From Seonamhaeicola sp. (GTDB taxonomy: Bacteria > Bacteroidota > Bacteroidia > Flavobacteriales > Flavobacteriaceae), in the NCBI RefSeq assembly GCF_028281565.1, contig NZ_JANQJQ010000041.1:124001-188000 (forward strand): a stretch of DNA of 64,000 nucleotides. The letters are read 5' to 3'. Made by a program: the position numbers and the translations under genes. Positions 1-9,323 of the stretch are shown here, piece by piece (positions within the stretch are counted from its first letter, which is position 1; the number at the start of each line of letters is the position of its first letter). The notes beneath the pieces are model-generated. The model did no database searches. It was not told the DNA's origin and was given only the letters and a program-made list of their open reading frames with translations.

Positions 1-1416
1 TATGGTTATTATTTCTCCCGGCCATTCTAAAACAGTAGCATAAAGAATATTATTTTCCTTATTTCTGGTAAAACGGATGTCTTCTTTTGTAGCAATGTAT
101 AATTGGTTGTTGTTTTCATTTCTTTCCTCCCATTTGCTTCCAATTTCACCAAAGACTTTATAGGGCCTTGTTTTATAAACGGCTTCTCCACAAACTTTCA
201 ACCAATCTCCTAACTCGTACATCATTTGTTTTTGTTCTTCTGGGAAAGTACCATCGGCTTTTGGAGCGAATGATAACATTAAAACACCTCTTTTACTTAT
301 GATGTCCATTAATTGGTCAACAATCATATTGGTTGGTTTAATAGGTGTTCCAGCTACAAATCCCCAGTTGTGGTCATCATAAACGCAATCGTCGGTTTGC
401 CAAACCATATCTGCTATGGTTTTCATACCGCCTCTTTCAAAATCCTTTACGGCAGTGCCAGCTTTAAAAGCGTTGCTTTTGTAATTAAGAACAACACCGG
501 GATTCCCAAAAGTACCTTGTCCTGTTTCCACTGCATGGTTATAATAGAAAGCCCCAAATGCTTGTTTTCTAGAATCCCATATAGACGGGTTGAACCCCCA
601 ATCGAAATAGTACAGATCTGGGCTGTACATTCCAGCTAATTCTTTGGTTCTTTCTAACCATCTATCCATATCGCGCTTGCTGGGTCTAATAAAATTTTCA
701 TTTCGTTTGGTTTTTTTTACCCAAGAAGCTTTAGTGTCTTTTGCGGTATATCTTACGGTATCGGCGCTTTTTTGAATGATAGGGTTGCCATATAAATCTT
801 CATTTTCTTTATTTATAGCATCGTATCTATTAATATGATTCCAGGAAAAGAAATCATAGTTCCAAGCGGTATGGTTGGAAACCCCAAATTTTAAGCCTTT
901 TTTTCGAACAGCTTCTGCAATTTCACCAACCAAGTCTTTTTTTGGGCCCATATTAACCGAATTCCATTTTGATAATTTGGTGTCCCACATACAAAATGAG
1001 TCATGGTGAGCTCCCATCATGGTAAAAAACTTGGCGCCTCCTCTGACGCATAGTTCTGCCCATTCATTGGCATTAAAGTTTTCGGCTTTGAACATCGGAA
1101 TGAAATCCTTATATCCAAATTCATCTGGACTGCCATAGGTTTTATTATGGTACAGATGCGTTGCCAACCCCTTACTGTTGTTAGAGCTTTGGCCTAGTTG
1201 AGAATACATCCATCGGCCATACCATTCTGCTGCATGATTACCTTTAAAAGCTGGAACAGAGTATACGCCCCAATGTACCCAAAACCCTAACTTGGCATCT
1301 TCATACCATTCTGGGGCCGTGTAGTTTTGTAAAGACTCCCAATTTGCCTCATACTTTTGGGCATTTATTGTTAGTGATAACAGGATTACGCTTATGGTTA
1401 ATAACTTTTTTCTCAT
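1..1416 (-). CDS. GH29 alpha-L-fucosidase-like glycoside hydrolase, C-terminus cut by window edge
   Basis: Reading the minus strand from the ATG at 1416 gives an open frame of 472 codons that leaves the window without a stop. It starts with a Sec signal peptide ending near INAQ. The family pattern of GH29 is clear: an early PEWYEDAKLGFWVHWG block, the AHHDSF block, and PDLYYFDWGF, where the Asp is the expected catalytic nucleophile. GH29 enzymes are retaining exo-enzymes that release alpha-L-fucose; some members act on alpha-L-galactose, which suits a red-algal galactan. It lies 22 nt after the sulfatase at 1439-2938 and is probably co-transcribed with it. Two further GH29 genes (17038 and 52953) are only distant paralogues. 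Family assignment is firm; the sugar specificity is not visible. Confidence 0.9.
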   Translation of the reverse strand, partial: MRKKLLTISVILLSLTINAQKYEANWESLQNYTAPEWYEDAKLGFWVHWGVYSVPAFKGNHAAEWYGRWMYSQLGQSSNNSKGLATHLYHNKTYGSPDEFGYKDFIPMFKAENFNANEWAELCVRGGAKFFTMMGAHHDSFCMWDTKLSKWNSVNMGPKKDLVGEIAEAVRKKGLKFGVSNHTAWNYDFFSWNHINRYDAINKENEDLYGNPIIQKSADTVRYTAKDTKASWVKKTKRNENFIRPSKRDMDRWLERTKELAGMYSPDLYYFDWGFNPSIWDSRKQAFGAFYYNHAVETGQGTFGNPGVVLNYKSNAFKAGTAVKDFERGGMKTIADMVWQTDDCVYDDHNWGFVAGTPIKPTNMIVDQLMDIISKRGVLMLSFAPKADGTFPEEQKQMMYELGDWLKVCGEAVYKTRPYKVFGEIGSKWEERNENNNQLYIATKEDIRFTRNKENNILYATVLEWPGEIITI

Positions 1417-1438
1417 GAGGTGGATGCCGGTATTTCGC

Positions 1439-2938
1439 TTATTGTTTTTGCTTCCTTTTATTTTCCGTTTTTTTTAGCTGCTGAAGCCTTCCTTTTTCAT
1501 CTAATTTATTTTTATTGGTTTCTAAGGCTTTCCAACTGTCTACTGGTTTAAAAGAGGGGTCATTATAATCGGCTCCCGAATGACTTTTTTGAATACTGTT
1601 AAAAATAGACAGTAATTCATTTTGCATTTCAATTACTTTTTTGGAGTGTTGCGAGGCAATATTATTTTTCTCTTCATAGTCATTAGACAAATCGTATAAT
1701 TCTTTATGAGGAAATACTAGTTTGTAATTGTCTTTAATTAATGAAGAAATACCACCAAAATAACGAAATGGAATAGATTTAGAGCGTTGTTTTTTATGGC
1801 CAATTATAATGGGTAGAATGTTTTCACCATCAATAGGACGGTTGTCCGGCATATCATAACCTACAATATTTTGAATGGTAGGGAAATAATCCAAAGTAGA
1901 TAGAATAACATCAGACGTAGTTTCCGATTTTATTTTTCCTGGCCATACGGCAAAGGCAGGTACTCTAACACCGCCATCATATAAGCTACGCTTTCTTCCT
2001 CTTAAACCTTTGGTGGTTCCAGCGGTTCTACCTTTTGCACTACCTCCTTCTGGACCATTGTCTGAACAAAAAAATATTAAAGTGTTATCTAATGCTCCTG
2101 TTTTTTCTAATAAGGAAACAATGCGCCCTACTTGTTCATCCAATTCGGTGATGCATCCATAAAAGTGGGCGGCTTCTCCGTAGCCCTCATACATTTTTAG
2201 ATATTCAGGGCCGGCTTCAACTTTTGCATGAGGTGCATGAAACCAAACTACAGATAAAAAGGGTTTGTTATCGTTGATGGCTTTTTCCATAAATGGAATA
2301 GCTCTGTCCATAACTACGCGCGAGACCCCTCCTAATAAGCTTGGTGAATTCGGGTCTAGGGCAACACCATTTTCGTAAAATGGATTGTTTTTTGCTTGTT
2401 TCCCTAAACTAGGATTCCAAGTGCTAATAGCAGATTCCGTTACAAAACTAGCATCGTAATTGCGTAACCAAGGTGGTGCAAAGTTGTCTGCAGGCTTTCT
2501 AGATTTTCCTTTTGCAGAAGTTGTTTTATTTAGGGTTCCTAAATGCCATTTTCCAAAATGACCTGTGGTGTAACCTTTTTCTTTTAAAACCTTGGCAAGT
2601 GTGATTTCTTGGGCTGGTAGATGGCCTTTGTTTGCGCTGTAGATACCATATCTATCATGGTGCCTTCCCGTAAGTACCGTTCCTCTTGTTGGTGAACAAA
2701 CGGAATTACCGGAGTAAAAGTGATTTAAAATCATACCTCTTTTTGCCAGGGCATCTAAATTTGGGGTTTTAATAATGGTATTACCGTTAAAACCGGTATC
2801 TCCATAACCCAAATCATCTGCCATCATTAAAATGATATTAGGTGTGCTTACTTTATTTTGTGTATTTCCAAAAATTGTTGAAAACAGACAAACAAGAAAT
2901 GGTGCAATGAATTTTAATTTATGAAATAGCATGGTCAT
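1439..2938 (-). CDS. S1-family sulfatase (formylglycine type), exported
   Basis: This 499-residue protein has a signal peptide and the S1 sulfatase layout. The metal-binding MMADDLGYG block lies near residues 38-46. The formylglycine site is C81-S-P-T-R, the canonical CxPxR form, followed by GTVLTGR. The sulfate-binding GKWHLG block and a later CSDNG block complete the active site. The enzyme is expected to remove ester sulfate from an algal polysaccharide or oligosaccharide in the periplasm after Cys-to-formylglycine maturation; no maturase gene is in this window. The Lys/Gln-rich C-terminal tail is extra. It is first in a minus-strand pair with the GH29 gene and divergent from the sulfatase at 3509. 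The subfamily and the sulfate position attacked cannot be told. Confidence 0.93.
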   Translation of the reverse strand: MTMLFHKLKFIAPFLVCLFSTIFGNTQNKVSTPNIILMMADDLGYGDTGFNGNTIIKTPNLDALAKRGMILNHFYSGNSVCSPTRGTVLTGRHHDRYGIYSANKGHLPAQEITLAKVLKEKGYTTGHFGKWHLGTLNKTTSAKGKSRKPADNFAPPWLRNYDASFVTESAISTWNPSLGKQAKNNPFYENGVALDPNSPSLLGGVSRVVMDRAIPFMEKAINDNKPFLSVVWFHAPHAKVEAGPEYLKMYEGYGEAAHFYGCITELDEQVGRIVSLLEKTGALDNTLIFFCSDNGPEGGSAKGRTAGTTKGLRGRKRSLYDGGVRVPAFAVWPGKIKSETTSDVILSTLDYFPTIQNIVGYDMPDNRPIDGENILPIIIGHKKQRSKSIPFRYFGGISSLIKDNYKLVFPHKELYDLSNDYEEKNNIASQHSKKVIEMQNELLSIFNSIQKSHSGADYNDPSFKPVDSWKALETNKNKLDEKGRLQQLKKTENKRKQKQ

Positions 2939-3508
2939 GGTGTTTTTATTTCGTTTTTTGTGTTAGATGTTCTTATATAATGTGTTTGAGAAAACGTCTT
3001 TTAAGGTGAAATTTAATTTGATAATTGTTTGATAATTAAATGATTAATTTGATTGTGGAATTTTGAATTATAAAATTATTGTTTTTGATTATATAAACTG
3101 AGGCGGCTGAACACTAAGTAGGTAAGAAATGAGTTGGATTTAATGAGAAATGAGTTTTAAATTAAAGTGAAAGGGTTATTGAGCGAAAAAACTTTCAAAA
3201 ATTTTATCTTTCTGTTTTAGGCATTGGGTAGTAATTTGAGCGTGTTCCAAATGAACTTTTATGATATAGTCAAAAGTTGCAAACCAAATTATCTTTTGGC
3301 CAAATATTGCCAGTTTAAGAGGAAATTAGTAAACCTTTGAATATTCTAATGCATAAAAAAATAATCCATCAAAATTTATATGCCCCTTGTTTCATTCGCA
3401 TAATACAGCTTTATAAAACTCATATGTGATAATATTCATTCGGTTTGATACCTCTTACTACTTAGGTCAGGATTAATTTTACACTGAACAAAAAATACAT
3501 TTTTTAAC
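2939..3508. other. 570-bp divergent intergenic region
   Basis: No convincing gene lies between the two divergent sulfatases. The stretch is very AT-rich and must carry promoters for both directions, but I found no full TTTG-N19-TAnnTTTG promoter. It holds a 10-bp palindrome TTTGGCCAAA at 3295-3304 and a direct repeat described separately. Confidence 0.5.
3125..3156. repeat. 11-bp direct repeat, AGAAATGAGTT x2, 21 bp apart
   Basis: AGAAATGAGTT occurs at 3125-3135 and again at 3146-3156. The start-to-start distance of 21 bp is two helical turns, as expected of paired regulator sites on one DNA face. It lies between two divergent sulfatase genes. A regulatory role is inference. Confidence 0.35.
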
Positions 3509-4915
3509 ATGAATAAATTAAGTGTAAAATGTTTGACTATTGGCATTATTATTATGGTGCAATTTTTTACCCTGGGCATATCTGCTCAGGATAAGCCAAA
3601 TGTGATTATAATTTTAGCGGACGATTTGGGTTATGCTACAACTGGAGCCTTTACCAATAAATCAAGTAAAGTAGATACACCAAATATAAACCGTATTGCA
3701 GAGGAAGGTGCGAAGTTTACAGATGGCTATGTTACAGCTTCGGTTTGCGGGCCATCAAGAGCAGGTTTGCTAACGGGGAGATACCAACAACGTTTTGGTA
3801 TTTATGCTAATTATGATACCCAAAGAGGCCCGGGCGTTCCCGCATCAGAGAAAGTCATTGGTACTTATTTTAAAGAAGCTGGTTATGCCACAGCGGCCAT
3901 TGGTAAATGGCATGTTGGTGTTAAGCAAAAAGGGCAGCACCCAATAGATAGAGGTTTTGACAAGTACTATGGATTTAATAGTGCACAAACCGATTACTTT
4001 AACTCCTCCATTCTTTTTGATGGAAAAACAAAAGTTAAAAAGCATAAATACTTAACATTTCAATTTACGGAAGAAGCCGTTGGTTTTATAGAAAAGCATA
4101 AACAGAAACCATTCTTCATGTATTTAGCTTATAATGCGGTTCACGGACCAAATCAAGCACCAGAAAGCTATATAAACAAATACATTAAAAAAGGAATCCC
4201 TAAGAGAATGGCAACGCAAATGGCTATGATAGATGCCTTAGATGAAGGTGTTGGGAAAGTATTGGATGCACTTAAGGCTAATGGTTTGGAAGAGAATACA
4301 CTTATATATTTCTTAAGTGATAATGGCGGTTTGCCATCTTGGTGGAAAGGAAGTAATGACCCTTGGAAAGGTTTTAAAAGAGAGCAATGGGAGGGAGGGA
4401 ACCACGTGCAGTTTTTAATGAAATGGCCAAAAGTGATTCCAGCTGGTCAAGTACGTAATGAAACCGTTTTTTCACTTGATATCCTAACCACAAGTTTGGC
4501 AGCAGCTAATATTGATTTACCCAAAAACATTGCATTGGACGGTAAAAATATCTTATCCGTATTCAAGAGTAAAAAGACTAAAGAAATTCACGAATCCATC
4601 TTTTGGGCAGGCTCTCATGTGGAAAGGTCTGGAGGCGCTCATAAAAACGCAAAAAAATTACCTTACCCTAAAGACAACGCCCCGCCGGCTTGGGCAGTAA
4701 GAAGCGGCGAATGGAAACTTGTTCAGATGATGGAATTTGGTGCGTCTAAACTTTATAATATAAGAAAAGACCCTGCTGAGTCTACAGATGTCTACGTATC
4801 AAATAAAAAAGTAGTTAAAAAACTAACCCAAAGCTTTGCAAACTGGTTTAAAGATATGTCTAAACCGGTGGCCTGGGATGACCAGTATTACGAGCAGTTA
4901 AAGAGTATAAAATAA
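3509..4915 (+). CDS. S1-family sulfatase, exported (paralogue of 13804-15201)
   Basis: This 468-residue protein has a signal peptide ending near ISAQ. It has the ILADDLGY metal site, formylglycine motif C80-G-P-S-R followed by AGLLTGRYQQRFG, the IGKWHVG sulfate-binding block and the LSDNGG block. It should hydrolyse sulfate esters on an algal glycan. It closely resembles the sulfatase at 13804-15201 along its whole length, sharing for example FNSAQTDYFNS, LTFQFTEEA and GFKREQWEGG, so the two are a duplicated pair within one locus. It is the first gene of the plus-strand train and is followed after 13 nt by the Asp-box protein. Exact regiospecificity is unknown. Confidence 0.94.
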   Translation: MNKLSVKCLTIGIIIMVQFFTLGISAQDKPNVIIILADDLGYATTGAFTNKSSKVDTPNINRIAEEGAKFTDGYVTASVCGPSRAGLLTGRYQQRFGIYANYDTQRGPGVPASEKVIGTYFKEAGYATAAIGKWHVGVKQKGQHPIDRGFDKYYGFNSAQTDYFNSSILFDGKTKVKKHKYLTFQFTEEAVGFIEKHKQKPFFMYLAYNAVHGPNQAPESYINKYIKKGIPKRMATQMAMIDALDEGVGKVLDALKANGLEENTLIYFLSDNGGLPSWWKGSNDPWKGFKREQWEGGNHVQFLMKWPKVIPAGQVRNETVFSLDILTTSLAAANIDLPKNIALDGKNILSVFKSKKTKEIHESIFWAGSHVERSGGAHKNAKKLPYPKDNAPPAWAVRSGEWKLVQMMEFGASKLYNIRKDPAESTDVYVSNKKVVKKLTQSFANWFKDMSKPVAWDDQYYEQLKSIK

Positions 4916-4928
4916 TAGCAATAAAGAC

Positions 4929-7520
4929 ATGTTAAGTAAATTAATAAAAATGAATTTTTCGAAAATAGCAGTTGTATTATTATTAGTAACGGCCAGTGCG
5001 CATTCACAAAAAATTTTTTTCAAGAAGCTTAAAACTGAAGATGTGAAATCAGACCCAGGTATGGTTTGGCAACAATTCGGCCCCGGAATGAGCGGGAATA
5101 ACAAATCGGCGTTCTGGCACCCAAACGACCCTAAAGCTTTATATATTTCTCCCAATATGGGTAATTCATATGCTTCATTTGATGGCGGTCATACCTATCA
5201 AACCGTTCTAGATGAAGATGCCAGCAATGTGAAAACAGGGTTAAGAGGACCTAATGAGTTTGGGGATATGGATTTTTCCAGACAGTCTGATTATTTTGGA
5301 TTTTCTACAGATTTAAAATTAAAAGGACTCTATGTTACAGGAAATAAGGGTAAGACATGGGTGCCTCATAAGGTATCGGCAAAAACCTTTGGAAAAGCTT
5401 ATTTGGCCTCTGTGGCCGTTGATCCTAAAGATGACAATGTTTGGTATGTAGGTGCAGGTCGTATGGGCTATATCGGTAAAATTCTATTTTCAAAGGAAAA
5501 ACCGCATGGCACCTATACAGATGATGGCAGTCAGCAAAAAATTTGGAAAAGTACAGACAAGGGACAAACTTGGTTGCTCATTAAAAAAGGATTGCATCTG
5601 AAAGCCGAAGTTCAAAAAATAATTGTAGACCCTGTTAATTCAGAAGTACTTTATGTTTCCACGAACTACGGATTTTATAAAAGTACTAATGGCGGGAAAT
5701 CCTGGAATCAAAAAACGAAAGGTTTAGATACCGATGTGATTCGATATTTAACCATCCATCATGATAAAAATACTGGCAAGAGAACCTTGTTTTTAATAGG
5801 CAGCGTGGAATGGGAAGCTGATGGGAAAACAATGAAGGACTCAGTAGGAGGTGTGTTTAAAAGTACAGATGAGGGGGAAAGCTGGCAAAAAATCAATGGT
5901 GATTTAGCTCTAGATTTAACCCAGTTTTCAAAAGATAAAAACATTAAAAAAGGCTATTACAACAATTTGGCCTATTATTTAGGGGTTAAGAGTAAGGAGG
6001 CTGTTGAAAAGTTTCCAGAATTGCCCAAAAGTATTACACAGCGTTTTACCCAAATTTCTGTAGATCCTAATGATGTGAATAACTTATATCTCATCAATAT
6101 GTACTCGAATGCCTCAAGAAACAACTTTGCCCCAGGGTCAATGTGGCGTAGTAAAGACGGAGGTAAACATTGGTATATTACCTTTAGAAATGGTAAGCGT
6201 TGGAACAAAGGAAAGGATATAGCATATTGGAAAAGCAGAAATAACCCTATTGGCACCAACGTATCATACTTGCATCTAAATCATTGGGAGAATAGAGACG
6301 ATTACGACCGTAAAGCCTGTAATTTTGCCAAGTTTAATGCAGACGGAACCATTTTGCACGCACAGGTTGCCAAAATATCACTAATGTCTTATGATAAAGG
6401 AGAAACCTGGATTGATATAGATGACGTACAAACCAATCCTAATGAAGAGAGTTACATTGGGGCTGGAAACAGTAATATGCCCGGACATGGGTTTTATCAA
6501 GACTCAAGATTTCCTGGAAAAGTATATTGTATGGCTGGTGAAAATACGTTGTGGGTTACTAATGATGAAACGAGTTCTAAAAGACCCGATGGCCAATCGG
6601 CAACATTCCATAACTTAATAGGAGCAGAGGCCTCGCTAAGTGCCTATGCCATTCATCCCAAAGATGTGAATAAACATTATGCCATGTTTTTCAGGCAACA
6701 TGAAAGAGGGAGTTTAATGCGTTCAACAGACGGCGGTAAACACTGGGAACGCCATGGTACGGCTATTCCAAAATGGGAAATAAAGGCTTATAGCGGCGAC
6801 CAACCAGTGCATCAATTAAACTTGATTTTTGATGACGGGAATCCGGAAATCATGTATTTCAACGTGCCAAAATCAGGACGGAGTATGGAGTATGTTGGCA
6901 ATAGTGAAGTAGGCTTTGGGGTCCATAAGTCTATCGACGGAGGTGCCACTTGGAAACAAACCAATACGGGCTTGCCAGATAATCCAGATGTTTCTACGGT
7001 TAGAAAAGATCCCAATAATCCAAACGTTTTGTATGCCACGGTTCAAGGTAGAAAGGGCGGATTATTTAAATCTGAAAATAAAGGTGAATCATGGAAGAAG
7101 GTGAGTGGTACGATCAAAATTGCGGCTAATACAGGAATTAATGATATTCATTTTGCCAAGGATGGAAATATTTATATCACAGCTGGTTTTAAAACTGAAG
7201 ATATGGACAATGGCGGATTATGGATGAGTGAAGATAATATGAAAACTTGGAAACGCATTTTTGATTATCCGTGGGTGAATCGCGTGGAAGTAGCTAAATA
7301 TGATACAAATGTGATCCTAATTTCAACTTTACCAAACAATGCAGTAAAAGGAAGAAATGCCGGGACGTATTTGTCAAAAGACGGTGGAAAAAATTGGATT
7401 AAAATAAATAAAGGAAACGGGCAATCTGATAGGATTAATGATATTGCTATTGATTATACGGTTCCAGGTAAATATTATGTCTCTACCTACGGAAGTGGAT
7501 TTTATGTAACCAAAGAATAA
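4929..7520 (+). CDS. Asp-box (BNR) beta-propeller secreted protein, function unknown
   Basis: This 863-residue exported protein is rich in Asp-box repeats of the S-x-D-x-G-x-T-W type. I count about eleven, including STDKGQTW, STNGGKSW, STDEGESW, SKDGGKHW, STDGGKHW and SIDGGATW, spread from about residue 90 to the C-terminus. This predicts two beta-propellers, as in GH74/sortilin-like and sialidase-like proteins. I see no diagnostic sialidase arginine motif and cannot assign a CAZy family. Sandwiched between sulfatases with gaps of 13 and 19 nt, it probably binds or cleaves the same sulfated glycan. A second in-frame ATG at 4950 gives an equally good signal peptide (MNFSKIAVVLLLVTASAHSQ); the start is therefore uncertain by seven codons. 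Confidence 0.8.
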   Translation: MLSKLIKMNFSKIAVVLLLVTASAHSQKIFFKKLKTEDVKSDPGMVWQQFGPGMSGNNKSAFWHPNDPKALYISPNMGNSYASFDGGHTYQTVLDEDASNVKTGLRGPNEFGDMDFSRQSDYFGFSTDLKLKGLYVTGNKGKTWVPHKVSAKTFGKAYLASVAVDPKDDNVWYVGAGRMGYIGKILFSKEKPHGTYTDDGSQQKIWKSTDKGQTWLLIKKGLHLKAEVQKIIVDPVNSEVLYVSTNYGFYKSTNGGKSWNQKTKGLDTDVIRYLTIHHDKNTGKRTLFLIGSVEWEADGKTMKDSVGGVFKSTDEGESWQKINGDLALDLTQFSKDKNIKKGYYNNLAYYLGVKSKEAVEKFPELPKSITQRFTQISVDPNDVNNLYLINMYSNASRNNFAPGSMWRSKDGGKHWYITFRNGKRWNKGKDIAYWKSRNNPIGTNVSYLHLNHWENRDDYDRKACNFAKFNADGTILHAQVAKISLMSYDKGETWIDIDDVQTNPNEESYIGAGNSNMPGHGFYQDSRFPGKVYCMAGENTLWVTNDETSSKRPDGQSATFHNLIGAEASLSAYAIHPKDVNKHYAMFFRQHERGSLMRSTDGGKHWERHGTAIPKWEIKAYSGDQPVHQLNLIFDDGNPEIMYFNVPKSGRSMEYVGNSEVGFGVHKSIDGGATWKQTNTGLPDNPDVSTVRKDPNNPNVLYATVQGRKGGLFKSENKGESWKKVSGTIKIAANTGINDIHFAKDGNIYITAGFKTEDMDNGGLWMSEDNMKTWKRIFDYPWVNRVEVAKYDTNVILISTLPNNAVKGRNAGTYLSKDGGKNWIKINKGNGQSDRINDIAIDYTVPGKYYVSTYGSGFYVTKE

Positions 7521-7539
7521 TTGAAAAAATTACAGCGAA

Positions 7540-9087
7540 ATGAAATCTATAAACATGAGAAATAGCATTATACTTTTGGGGTTTTATTTAAGTCTAACTT
7601 GTGCTTTACACGCTCAAGACCGTCCCAATATTATCTTTTTGTTATCCGATGATCAAACAAGTATCGCTACTGGTTGTTATGGGAATGACCAAGTGGTAAC
7701 CCCCAATATGGACAATTTAGCTGAAGATGGTGTCATGTTTAAAAACCATTACAATACCACGGCTATTTGTATGGCCAGCAGGGCCACAATAATGACAGGG
7801 ATGTATGAATACAAAACGGGCTGTAATTTTTTACACGGACCTTTACATCCAGAAAAATTTAAAAAATCGTATCCCGTTATTTTGAGAGAAGCAGGTTATT
7901 ATACTGGGTTTGCAGGTAAATTTGGCTTTGCGGTAACCGAAGGAAATGACTGGACTGAAAAAAGTATGGATGTTATTCCCAAAGATGCTTTTGATGTTTG
8001 GGGAGGAGGCCCGGGACAAACAAACTACAGTACGGCTAAAAACGAATCCATTGCCCATTATGCCGAAAAATATCCTCATAGCACTCGGGCTTATGGTGCT
8101 TGGGCGAATGATTTTATAAAGTCCGCAAAGCAATCAGGGAAACCATTTTGTATGTCCATCAGCTTTAAGGCACCGCATTTACCATTTACGCCGGATGCCT
8201 ATTTTGACTATGTATACAAAGGGAAAACATATAAAAAGCCCTTGAATTATGGAATGGAAAACGCAGCACATTTATCGCCTCAATCAAAGGCAGGGCGTCA
8301 ATATAATGAATACACGTTTTGGCGTGATTCCGAAGAAAGTTATCAAGATGCCATTAAAAAATACAATCAGTTAATTCATGGGGTAGACTATGCTTTAGGG
8401 ATGATTAGAAAGTCTCTTAAAGAGCAAGGAGTAAGTGATAATACCATCATCATTTTTACGAGTGATAATGGTTATAGTTGTGGTGCTCATAATTTTGGAG
8501 GCAAAGTGTTTCCATACGAAGAGGCCTCAAAATCACCTCTAATTGTCTACGATCCCAGGGAGCCCCAAAATAGGCGTGGTAAGGTTGTTGAAAGTATTAC
8601 GGGAAATATTGATATAGCACCAACCATTTTGGAATACGCCGGTATTAAGCCGTTGAAAAATATGGATGGGGAAAAATTACAATGCATCATTAAAAAACCT
8701 CAAAAGTATAGTAAGCGCATATTAACCTTAACTAATATGTGGGGCAATGATGAGATTCAGGAAATGTCTGTAGTAACCAAAGACTGGAAATACATTTATT
8801 GGCAATATTCAGATGATAGAATGCAACCCACTGAAGAGTTGTTTAATATTGGTAATGATAGAATTGAGATGAATAATTTAGCTAAGCTATCAACTTACGA
8901 AGGTCAGTTAAATAAGATGCGAAAGCTTTATGACAAGGAATATAACTACATGGTCAAGCATATGATGCTAGGGAATGACTATCCAAAGTATAAAGTGTTA
9001 TTTGATAGAAATGCCGTCTTAGCTGACAAGAAAGCATTCTTAATAGGAACCTATAAAGAAATGAAGGCCAAAAAGAAGAAAAAATAA
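7540..9087 (+). CDS. S1-family sulfatase with CxAxR motif and altered GKxH block
   Basis: This 515-residue exported protein has the LLSDDQ metal site and formylglycine motif C77-M-A-S-R, the CxAxR variant, followed by ATIMTGMYEYKTG. The usual GKWH sulfate-binding block reads GKFGF, so the Lys is kept but the His position is changed. The TSDNGYSCG block is normal. The N-terminal MKSINMRN gives a second possible start at 7555. It lies 19 nt after the Asp-box gene and probably shares its mRNA. Overall it resembles heparan-sulfatase-like or arylsulfatase A-like S1 members. A 236-bp gap follows before the GH28 gene. Sulfatase assignment is firm; whether the altered block changes substrate is unknown. 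Confidence 0.9.
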   Translation: MKSINMRNSIILLGFYLSLTCALHAQDRPNIIFLLSDDQTSIATGCYGNDQVVTPNMDNLAEDGVMFKNHYNTTAICMASRATIMTGMYEYKTGCNFLHGPLHPEKFKKSYPVILREAGYYTGFAGKFGFAVTEGNDWTEKSMDVIPKDAFDVWGGGPGQTNYSTAKNESIAHYAEKYPHSTRAYGAWANDFIKSAKQSGKPFCMSISFKAPHLPFTPDAYFDYVYKGKTYKKPLNYGMENAAHLSPQSKAGRQYNEYTFWRDSEESYQDAIKKYNQLIHGVDYALGMIRKSLKEQGVSDNTIIIFTSDNGYSCGAHNFGGKVFPYEEASKSPLIVYDPREPQNRRGKVVESITGNIDIAPTILEYAGIKPLKNMDGEKLQCIIKKPQKYSKRILTLTNMWGNDEIQEMSVVTKDWKYIYWQYSDDRMQPTEELFNIGNDRIEMNNLAKLSTYEGQLNKMRKLYDKEYNYMVKHMMLGNDYPKYKVLFDRNAVLADKKAFLIGTYKEMKAKKKKK

Positions 9088-9323
9088 ACTCGGGGGAAAT
9101 TCTCTATTATTAAAACTACTTATATCGTTTAGAAAATACTCGAGATGGTTTTATTCCCTCGGCTTGTTGCTCCCTTTTTCTAAGAAAAACTCATTTATGA
9201 TGTAATGCCTAACATATGTGGATAGTTTCTACCTGATAACCTAATACTTTTGGAAAAGAACGAAAACGAAGCTATAAAAAAGTTGAATGACTAACTGAAA
9301 ATATATAATAGAAATTCTGAATT

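Noticed and set aside
313-639. Plus-strand open frame of 108 codons opposite the GH29 gene
   Set aside because: It lies fully antisense to a clear GH29 coding frame, has no recognisable domain and no signal; it is a shadow.
3007-3055. Possible TTTG / TTAATTTG promoter in the divergent spacer
   Set aside because: Spacings of 12 or 23 bp and an imperfect -7 element in very AT-rich DNA do not stand above chance.
4929-7520. Assignment of the Asp-box protein as a sialidase
   Set aside because: Asp boxes are shared by many propellers; I could not see the catalytic arginine triad or the FRIP motif of sialidases.
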